The translations under genes were made by a program, and so were the position numbers. DNA of 5,652 bases from contig JAICUS010000405.1 of NCBI GenBank assembly GCA_025935735.1, positions 1-5,652 of the forward strand. The letters run 5' to 3'. The stretch is from Solirubrobacteraceae bacterium. Its GTDB lineage: Bacteria; Actinomycetota; Thermoleophilia; Solirubrobacterales; Solirubrobacteraceae. This document shows, in pieces, positions 1 to 4,617 of the stretch. The notes under the pieces were generated by a model. That model did not search any database. It saw only the letters and a program-made list of their open reading frames with translations, and was not told the origin of the DNA. How positions within the stretch are numbered: the first letter of the stretch is position 1; each line of letters starts with the position of its first letter.

Positions 1-521
1 ATCATCGCCCCGGCCGTCGCCTCCGCGGCCTCGCGCAGCTGCGCGTAGTCCGCGGCCTGCCCGACGGCGCACACGAGCCCCTCGCGGGAAATGCCCACGA
101 GCGCGGGCCGCGCGGCGGGCCGCAGGGCCGCCGGGAGGTCTTCCGCGGCCACCGCGGTCAGGCCGGACGGCGTGGGGTGCGCGGCGGCCGCCGCCCGGGG
201 CAGCGCGAGCACGCTGACCACGTTCGCCTCGGCCGCCAGCGCGGCCAGGTCGCGCTCGACGTCCCCGCAGGTTGCGCACCCCGGCTGGTGGGCCACCAGC
301 AGCAGCGGCCCCTCGAGCGCGAGCCGCCCGCCGGCCAGCGTCGGCACCTCGACGCGGGCGACCTCGTCGTAGAGGTCGGCTGCCACGACTCGCGGCGCCT
401 CGGCGGGCGCGATCAGCGCCTTCAGCTGCCCGAACTGGCGCAGCAGGCTGACCAGGGCGACCGTGAGCAGCACGATCACCACCCAGGCCAGCACGAGCGA
501 GACGATCCAGACGGTGCTCAT
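1..521 (-). CDS. MauD-like membrane-anchored thioredoxin-fold protein (partial, C-terminus outside window)
   Basis: Reading the minus strand from ATG at 521-519 gives 173 codons without a stop, up to the window edge. Residues about 4-27 form one hydrophobic helix, followed by LLRQFGQLKALIAPAEA, which resembles the N-terminal anchor of MauD-type proteins of methylamine utilisation clusters. The rest looks like a thioredoxin fold facing outside: a strand LLLVAHQPG, then a CATC motif (C82, C85) in the CxxC active-site position, and later RPALVG (P139), placed like the cis-proline of the fold. A third cysteine, C151, follows. The known role of such proteins is thiol-disulfide exchange outside the membrane. 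The start codon overlaps the stop of the MauE-like gene by 4 bases (ATGA), so translation is probably coupled. No methylamine dehydrogenase genes are visible, so a general redox role is more likely than methylamine oxidation. Other TlpA/ResA-type redoxins are possible relatives. The family assignment is from motifs only. Confidence 0.85.
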   Translation of the reverse strand, partial: MSTVWIVSLVLAWVVIVLLTVALVSLLRQFGQLKALIAPAEAPRVVAADLYDEVARVEVPTLAGGRLALEGPLLLVAHQPGCATCGDVERDLAALAAEANVVSVLALPRAAAAAHPTPSGLTAVAAEDLPAALRPAARPALVGISREGLVCAVGQAADYAQLREAAEATAGAM

Positions 522-982
522 GCCAGCGCCGTCGCGAGCTTCCACGCGCAGGCGAGGCCGGCGGCGACGGTGGCCGCGCCGGCGAGCTCGGCGGCGCTCA
601 CGTGCCACAGCGGCCCGGCCGGCCAGGCGAGCAGGGCCACCGCGCCGGCGGCGAGCAGCGCGTTGCGCACGCGGCCGGCGCCGCCCTCGGACGCCCCGAA
701 GCAGTGGCAGGCGGCCGAGACGGCGCCGAGCCGGGTCAGCGCCGCCGTGAACGCGGCCAGCAGGGCGATGATCAGCAGCGCCACCAGCCGCGGCGCCACG
801 CCGGCCACCAGCAGCGCGGCCAGCCCGAGCTCCAGCGCCGGCACCGCCACGGCCAGCCGCCGGGCGCCGGCGGTCGAGGTCAGCGCCCGCAGGGTGACGC
901 GGAACGGCGCCGGGTCGGCCAGCTTCGCCGCCCCGGCCCAGGCGAAGGTCCCGGCGAGCAGGAGGCAGACGGCCGCGGCCAC
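518..982 (-). CDS. MauE/DoxX-like redox-associated integral membrane protein
   Basis: The protein is 154 residues from GTG at 982-980 and almost entirely hydrophobic, with about four membrane segments (about 3-18, 42-62, 64-82 and 108-122) and a further hydrophobic stretch at the C-terminus. The N-terminal pattern AGxxKLxDP (residues 17-24) and the CHCFGA motif (C92, C94) are typical of the MauE family, where the CxC pair sits near the membrane surface and is thought to exchange electrons with a partner thioredoxin-like protein. That partner is probably the MauD-like gene that starts inside this gene's stop codon. The start is uncertain. GTG at 982 leaves 20 nt after the upstream stop and has no clear Shine-Dalgarno. 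A CTG at 1006-1004 overlaps the upstream TGA and would add eight residues containing K and R, a more normal N-terminus before a membrane helix. A GTG further upstream lies inside the preceding gene. The C-terminal part and the family are well supported. Confidence 0.85.
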   Translation of the reverse strand: MAAAVCLLLAGTFAWAGAAKLADPAPFRVTLRALTSTAGARRLAVAVPALELGLAALLVAGVAPRLVALLIIALLAAFTAALTRLGAVSAACHCFGASEGGAGRVRNALLAAGAVALLAWPAGPLWHVSAAELAGAATVAAGLACAWKLATALA

Positions 983-1002
983 ACGACCGAGCTTAAGGGA
1001 CG

Positions 1003-1446
1003 TCAGTCGTCGTCGATCTTCTTGCCCGACTTCGACAGCACGTACCACTTGGCGCCGAACGCGTTGAAGCCCTCGCCCTTGGTGTCGCCCGGCTTGGAGT
1101 CCTGCGAGAAGGAGTAGACCGGATGGCCCTTGTAGGTCACCTGCAGCCGGCCGTCGCTGCGCTTGGTGGTGCCGAGCAGCGAGCTGCGGGCCCCGCCGGA
1201 CGCCTTCGCCTTGCCGCTGGTGATCAGCGGCGGCCAGAACTGCGCACACTGGCCGGAGCAGGTGCTCTTGGACGTCTTGTCCTTCTCGAACAGGTACAGG
1301 GTCCTGCCGTTGCCGCCGACGAGGAACGTTCCGAGCTTGCCGTGCCGGGTCTTGACCGTCGCGCGGCTGCCCGCCGCGCTGCTGGTCCCGGCCACCATCA
1401 GACCGGCGGTCGCCGCTACCGCGAGCACCGCCATGAAACGTCGCAT
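1003..1446 (-). CDS. secreted protein with two Y-x4-D repeats (PF03640/COG4315 type)
   Basis: This is a 147-residue exported protein of unknown function. Residues 1-25 form a signal peptide (MRR, hydrophobic core, then TSSAAG) with cleavage expected around residues 23-25. There is no lipobox cysteine, so unlike many relatives it is probably not a lipoprotein. The mature part has two copies of the family unit. The first has GRTLYLFEKD (Y51, D56) followed by CSGQCAQFWPP (C63, C67). The second has GHPVYSFSQD (Y111, D116) and ends with GAKWYVLS. This matches the 'secreted repeat of unknown function' family, known in COG4315 as having a conserved YxFxxD motif. No biochemical role is firmly established. 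The ATG at 1446 is chosen because a strong AGGAGGT lies 8 nt upstream and the signal peptide starts there. It is the first gene of the minus-strand cluster with the MauE- and MauD-like genes, which suggests, by inference only, that C63/C67 or bound cofactors are redox partners. Confidence 0.9.
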   Translation of the reverse strand: MRRFMAVLAVAATAGLMVAGTSSAAGSRATVKTRHGKLGTFLVGGNGRTLYLFEKDKTSKSTCSGQCAQFWPPLITSGKAKASGGARSSLLGTTKRSDGRLQVTYKGHPVYSFSQDSKPGDTKGEGFNAFGAKWYVLSKSGKKIDDD

Positions 1447-1454
1447 GGGGAAGT

Positions 1455-1461
1455 ACCTCCT
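1455..1461 (-). promoter_or_regulatory. Shine-Dalgarno site of the secreted Y-x4-D protein
   Basis: AGGAGGT on the minus strand, 8 nt before the ATG at 1446. It is the strongest ribosome binding site in the window and fixes the start of this gene. On the opposite strand the same short stretch lies just before a weak alternative GTG start (1473) of the glycosyltransferase. Confidence 0.75.
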
Positions 1462-1547
1462 GGGGAGAGAGAGTGTCGGCGCGGGCTACGCAGCCGCGCG
1501 GGGCCGGGTTCGTGAGCTGGCGCCAACTCCCCGCGGGGCTCTCATCC

Positions 1548-1571
1548 GGCCGGCCGATACCCTGGCCGGCC
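1548..1571 (+). promoter_or_regulatory. putative -10 element flanked by two GGCCGGCC palindromes, before a possibly leaderless start
   Basis: The 125-bp gap 1447-1571 separates divergent genes and must hold both promoters. Just before the ATG at 1572 lies TACCCT (1558-1563), which fits the TAnnnT shape of an actinobacterial -10 box. It ends 8 nt before the ATG, the spacing expected if transcription starts at or next to the start codon. No Shine-Dalgarno precedes the ATG, which agrees with a leaderless mRNA. The 8-bp palindrome GGCCGGCC occurs on both sides (1548-1555 and 1564-1571), 16 bp centre to centre, so an operator is possible, although such GC words are common by chance in DNA of this composition. 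No convincing -35 box was found, and no promoter could be placed for the minus-strand cluster. Confidence 0.3.
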
Positions 1572-3341
1572 ATGCCCGACCCCGCCGGCGACCCGGCCGT
1601 GCTCGAGCGGCCGGCCGCTGCGCGCTCCGCCGCGCCCGCCCCGCGGCGCCGCCGCCGGCTCGGCGGCTGGCCGCTCGCCGTCGCCGGGATCACGCTGCTG
1701 GCGCTCGGCCTGCGGCTGTGGGGCATTCGCTGGGGGCTGCCGTTCGCCTACAACCTGGACGAGCGCTCGCACTTCGTGCCGCGCGCGGTCGGGTTCTTCC
1801 GCGACCACTCGCTCGACCCGGACTACCAGCTCAACCCGGCCGGGCTGATGGAGTGGGTGGCGGCGGCCCTCGCGGTCACCCACGGCTCGTCGGCCTCGGT
1901 CGTGCGCACGTGGACGCAGGACCCGGGGGCGGTCTGGACCGTCGCCCGGGTCGCCTCCGCGCTGCTCTCCACGGCGGCGATCCCGCTGCTGTACGTGGCC
2001 GGGAGCCGGATGTTCGGGCGCTGGGCGGGCCTGTGCGCCGCCGCCGTGCTGGCCACCGCGTTCCTGCCCGTCCACTACGGCCACCTGGCGCTGAACGACG
2101 CGCCGTCGCTCGCCCCCACGGCATTGGCGCTGATCGGCATCGCGGGGGTCCTGCGGACCGGCCGGGCGCGGGAGTACGCGCTGGCCGGGCTCGGGCTGGG
2201 CATCGCCGTCGGCTTCAAGTACAACGCCGCGTTCATCGTCATCCCGCTGCTGTGCGCGGCCGGCGTGCGCCTGGCGCGCGACCGCCGGGCCGCCGCCGCG
2301 CCGGTGGCGATCGGGCTGGTGATCGCCGGCGCCGTGGCGCTCGTCGCCTTCGCCGCCTGCGACCCGTACGCGCTGTTGCGCCCGCACTTCTTCCGCGAGC
2401 AGCTGCACAAGCTGTCGGCCTACACGCACGGCGACCTGCTGCTGGGGGAGACGCAGCGCTCCGGCTATCGCTACTACGCCTGGTCGCTGCTGTGGGGCTT
2501 CGGGCTGCTGCCGCTGGCGCTGGCCGTGGTGGGCGGCGTGCGGGCGCTGCTGCGCGAGCGCGCGCAGGCCTTTGTGCTGATCCCCGCGACGCTGCTGTTC
2601 TTCCTGGTGATCGGCTCACAGGGCCGCTACTTCGCCCGCTACGGGATGCCGGTCTACCCGCTGCTGGCGCTGCTGGCCGGCGCGGGCGCGGCCTGGATCG
2701 GCGCCGCGCTGCCCGCCCGCCGCGTGCTCGTCCCCGCCGGCCTGGTCCTGCTGTGCCTCGAGGGCCTCGTGCTGACCGTGCACAACGACCTCGTGCTCTC
2801 GCGCCCGGACACCCGCAGCACCGCCCGCGCCTGGATGGTCGCGCACATCCCGGCGGGCACCCAGATCGCCGTCGAGCCGCTCGTGCCCAAGGAGTGGTAC
2901 GCCGACGGCGCCCGGCTGCCGGACCCGACCAAGCGCGAGGGCTACCGCTGGCGACGCTTCGTGCGCACGAGCGCCGACGCCCACCGGCTGGCTCGTCAAT
3001 ATCCGGGAGCGGCGCGCAAGGCCGACTTCGCCAACTACGTCGCGACCCTGTTCCCCGGCCAGCTGGACTTCTTCCGCTCCAAGGGCGTCTGCTGGATCGT
3101 CTCCGGCTCCTCCCAGTCCGGCCGCGCGTTCAACAACCCTGGGCGGGTGCCGCAAGCGATCGCGTACTACCACGCGCTCGCCCGGGAGGCCCAGTTACGC
3201 TACCGGGTCGCGCCCTTCGATGGCCCGGACGCCGACAACTACTTCCAGTACGACTTCGCGATCGACTTTGCGCCGCTGAAGTTCCACTTGCCGGGGCCGA
3301 CCATGCGGGTGTATCGGCTGCGCGGGTGTACGCCGACCTGA
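1572..3341 (+). CDS. GT-C fold glycosyltransferase, ArnT/PMT-like (GT39/PMT_2 type)
   Basis: This 589-residue multi-pass membrane protein probably transfers a sugar from a polyprenyl-phosphate donor to an acceptor outside the membrane. After a basic cytoplasmic tail (RRRRR about 25-29) comes a first helix (about 32-48). The first outer loop contains NLDERSHF (D63, E64), the acidic pair that is catalytic in ArnT- and PMT-type enzymes. LNDAPSLAP (N175, D176), GFKYNA (214-219), DPYALLRPHF (264-273) and GRYFARYGMPVYP (351-363) are further family landmarks. About ten to twelve helices end near residue 404 and a soluble outer domain of about 185 residues follows. The acceptor and sugar cannot be read from sequence. 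The start at ATG 1572 is preferred because the protein begins naturally there and a -10-like box precedes it. GTG at 1473, with GGAG 5 nt upstream, would add 33 unremarkable residues and leave only 26 bp for two divergent promoters. It contains one TTA leucine codon (3195-3197), and GC at third positions appears somewhat relaxed toward the 3' end. Confidence 0.9.
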   Translation: MPDPAGDPAVLERPAAARSAAPAPRRRRRLGGWPLAVAGITLLALGLRLWGIRWGLPFAYNLDERSHFVPRAVGFFRDHSLDPDYQLNPAGLMEWVAAALAVTHGSSASVVRTWTQDPGAVWTVARVASALLSTAAIPLLYVAGSRMFGRWAGLCAAAVLATAFLPVHYGHLALNDAPSLAPTALALIGIAGVLRTGRAREYALAGLGLGIAVGFKYNAAFIVIPLLCAAGVRLARDRRAAAAPVAIGLVIAGAVALVAFAACDPYALLRPHFFREQLHKLSAYTHGDLLLGETQRSGYRYYAWSLLWGFGLLPLALAVVGGVRALLRERAQAFVLIPATLLFFLVIGSQGRYFARYGMPVYPLLALLAGAGAAWIGAALPARRVLVPAGLVLLCLEGLVLTVHNDLVLSRPDTRSTARAWMVAHIPAGTQIAVEPLVPKEWYADGARLPDPTKREGYRWRRFVRTSADAHRLARQYPGAARKADFANYVATLFPGQLDFFRSKGVCWIVSGSSQSGRAFNNPGRVPQAIAYYHALAREAQLRYRVAPFDGPDADNYFQYDFAIDFAPLKFHLPGPTMRVYRLRGCTPT

Positions 3342-3350
3342 TCGGGGCGC

Positions 3351-3377
3351 CGGCGAACTGCGGCTGGGTAGGGAAGC
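3351..3377 (+). repeat. left arm of a 27-bp inverted repeat
   Basis: It begins with CGGCGAAC (3351-3358) and ends with GCTGGGTAGGGAAGC (3363-3377). The reverse complement of 3577-3603 matches it at 25 of 27 positions, the exceptions being 3359 and 3362. The arm lies 9 nt after the glycosyltransferase stop codon, in that gene's sense direction. Confidence 0.9.
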
Positions 3378-3388
3378 AGGAGCCCTGG

Positions 3389-3401
3389 CCGCGCTGCGCG
3401 G
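3389..3401 (+). terminator. possible GC hairpin terminator for the glycosyltransferase gene
   Basis: CCGCG-CTG-CGCGG forms a perfect 5-bp stem with a 3-nt loop, 47 nt after the stop codon and 11 nt after the left repeat arm. A second imperfect stem (3409-3429) and a third (3447-3459) follow. There is no U-run, so a classical intrinsic terminator is not shown. Hairpins without U-tails are proposed terminators in GC-rich actinobacteria, but short GC stems also arise by chance. Confidence 0.25.
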
Positions 3402-3556
3402 ATGATCGGTCCGGGTGGCGCCCGCGGACGCGCGTGTCACGTTAGGCGGGCTCGGCCCGACAAACGTTACGCCCGGTTCCCTGAGCAAACGCGGACCCGG
3501 TCGAACGTGATCGCTTCCGCCGCGCGTGCCTTGGACTCGCGCACACCCGACCCTCG

Positions 3557-3573
3557 CGGCCGACCCAAGGCCG
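3557..3573 (-). terminator. possible GC hairpin terminator for the UbiA-type gene
   Basis: CGGCC and GGCCG pair around a 7-nt loop. On the minus strand this lies 49 nt after the stop codon of the phosphoribosyltransferase gene and 3 nt after the right repeat arm, mirroring the arrangement on the other side. There is no U-run. An alternative overlapping pairing uses 3528-3534 with 3565-3571. Confidence 0.22.
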
Positions 3574-3576
3574 ACC

Positions 3577-3603
3577 GCTTCCCTACCCAGCAGCCGTTCG
3601 CCG
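3577..3603 (-). repeat. right arm of a 27-bp inverted repeat
   Basis: On the plus strand it starts GCTTCCCTACCCAGC (3577-3591), the exact reverse complement of 3363-3377, and ends GTTCGCCG (3596-3603), the exact reverse complement of 3351-3358. It lies 19 nt past the stop codon of the UbiA-type gene and reads in that gene's sense direction. No direct duplication of flanking bases is visible just outside the arms. Confidence 0.9.
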
Positions 3604-3622
3604 ATCCCGCCGCGCCGCCGGC

Positions 3623-4543
3623 TCAGTGGATGTACACAGACCCGAGGAACAGCGCGAGCCAGACCGCCCCGATCAGCCGCATCCCCGGGTCGCGCAGCAT
3701 GATCTCCTCGGGCGCGCCGCCCTGGCCGCGGTCGACGAGCAGCCCGTAGCGCAGGATGCCGATCACGAACGGGACGATCGACAGGCCCCACCAGGGGATC
3801 GAGCTCGTCTTCGGGTGGTCGAACGCCCATAGGCAGTAGCTGATGATCGTCACCGCTGCGGTGGTGGAGACGACGAACTGCAGGTGCTCGAGCGTGTAGC
3901 CGGCCAGGGCCGGGCGGGTGGCCGAGGAGCCGCTGGTCAGCAGCTCGCCGTGGCGCTTGCCGGCCACCATGAACAGCGAGCCGAACGAGGTGACGGCGAG
4001 GAACCAGTCCGAGAGGACGATCCCCGCGGCCAGGCCGCCGGCCGCCGCCCGCACCATGAACCCGCTGGCCACCACGACGATGTCGACGGTCGGCGTGTGC
4101 TTGAGCCGGAACGTGTAGGCCGTGGTCAGCGCCTTGTAGCCGACCAGCAGCAGCCCGAGCTGCCATGAGACGACGAAGGCCAGGCCCAGCCCGGCGGCCA
4201 GCAGCACCGCGATCCCGCCGATCGCGGCGCGCGTCGAGACGTGCCCGGCGGCGATCGGCCGGAAGCGCTTGACCGGGTGCATCCGGTCCGCCTCGGCGTC
4301 CACGAGGTCGTTGAGCATGTAAGTGGCGCTCGAGACGAGGCAGAAGGCGACGAAGGCGCCGATCGCGCTCCAGATGACGTCGCGGTGGCCCAGGACGCCG
4401 CCGGCGGCGGGCGCGGCGAACACCAGCAGGTTCTTGACCCACTGGCGCGGCCGGGCCGCCCGCACGAGCGCCGCGGCCGGCGACGGGCGCGGCGCCGCGG
4501 GCGCCTCCGGGGTCAGCTCTTCGACGGGAGCGCTCGCGCTCAT
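3623..4543 (-). CDS. ubiA: decaprenyl-phosphate phosphoribosyltransferase (UbiA superfamily)
   Basis: This 306-residue integral membrane enzyme resembles mycobacterial Rv3806c (UbiA). That enzyme joins 5-phosphoribosyl pyrophosphate to decaprenyl phosphate, the first committed step towards decaprenyl-phosphoryl-arabinose, the lipid-linked arabinose donor of the cell envelope. Visible landmarks are RPRQWVKN (31-38), the first Asp-rich motif NDLVDAEAD (N78, D79, D82, D86) continued by HPVKRFRP (89-96), then YKALTTAYTFRLKH (136-149) with D154, SGFMVRAAAGG (160-170) and AGKRHGEL (194-201). All are typical of the phosphoribosyl branch rather than the hydroxybenzoate branch of the superfamily. About eight to nine helices are expected, and the length is close to family size. 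The start is ATG 4543. No good Shine-Dalgarno is seen, and the variable tail of about 28 residues leaves some start uncertainty. No dprE1/dprE2-like partner is in the window, so the polyprenyl length and final product in this organism are inferred. Another UbiA-type polyprenyl-phosphate sugar transferase is the alternative. Confidence 0.92.
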   Translation of the reverse strand: MSASAPVEELTPEAPAAPRPSPAAALVRAARPRQWVKNLLVFAAPAAGGVLGHRDVIWSAIGAFVAFCLVSSATYMLNDLVDAEADRMHPVKRFRPIAAGHVSTRAAIGGIAVLLAAGLGLAFVVSWQLGLLLVGYKALTTAYTFRLKHTPTVDIVVVASGFMVRAAAGGLAAGIVLSDWFLAVTSFGSLFMVAGKRHGELLTSGSSATRPALAGYTLEHLQFVVSTTAAVTIISYCLWAFDHPKTSSIPWWGLSIVPFVIGILRYGLLVDRGQGGAPEEIMLRDPGMRLIGAVWLALFLGSVYIH

Positions 4544-4617
4544 CGGCCATCCAGTGTGTCAGGCGGCACGGAAGCGTCCTAAATCGGCGGGCCGTCGCGC
4601 CGATACGGGAGGGAGAG
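4544..4617. promoter_or_regulatory. divergent promoter region between the UbiA-type and beta-propeller genes
   Basis: This 74-bp gap must drive both flanking genes unless the promoters lie inside coding DNA. The only AT-rich word is CCTAAATC (4578-4585). It could serve as a poor -10 box on the plus strand (TAAATC, about 32 nt before the ATG at 4618) or, read as GATTTAGG, on the minus strand. No credible -35 box or operator was found on either strand. Confidence 0.3.
4608..4613 (+). promoter_or_regulatory. Shine-Dalgarno site of the beta-propeller gene
   Basis: GGAGGG, 4 nt before ATG 4618, within a purine-rich run GGGAGGGAGAG. It supports this ATG together with the signal peptide that begins there. 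Confidence 0.65.

Larger units (their letters stand above)
3342..3622. other. non-coding region between convergent genes, containing a long inverted repeat
   Basis: No convincing gene lies here. The plus-frame reading that crosses it has no family resemblance and runs on as antisense of the UbiA-type gene. The stretch looks less GC-rich than its surroundings. It holds the two arms of a 27-bp inverted repeat (described separately) and several small GC stems: 3389-3401 (CCGCG/CGCGG, loop CTG), 3409-3429 (GTCCG/CGGAC), 3447-3459 (CGGGC/GCCCG, loop TCG), 3557-3573 (CGGCC/GGCCG), and a 7-bp pair GCCTTGG 3528-3534 with CCAAGGC 3565-3571. None is followed by a T-run. Both neighbouring genes must terminate in or near this region. 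Confidence 0.7.

Noticed and set aside
518..1726. The MauE-like frame extended upstream to 1726 (402 residues)
   Set aside because: The first 240 or so residues are out of frame with the secreted-protein gene and with the divergent promoter region. Only the last 154-162 residues resemble a protein family.
1163..3445. Very long plus-strand reading frame (760 codons) over the glycosyltransferase region
   Set aside because: It is an out-of-frame shadow caused by high GC. The product is Arg/Ala/Gly-rich with no family features, and the overlapping frame from 1572 encodes a clear membrane enzyme.
3351..3603. Integron attC site
   Set aside because: The outer arms contain AAC/GTT, but the bases around them do not fit the RYYYAAC/GTTRRRY consensus. 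The segment is longer than usual attC sites and no cassette structure is present.
3402..3749. 115-codon plus-strand frame starting inside the inverted-repeat segment
   Set aside because: It runs into the antisense of the UbiA-type gene, has no Shine-Dalgarno and no family resemblance, so it was not called as a gene carried by the element.
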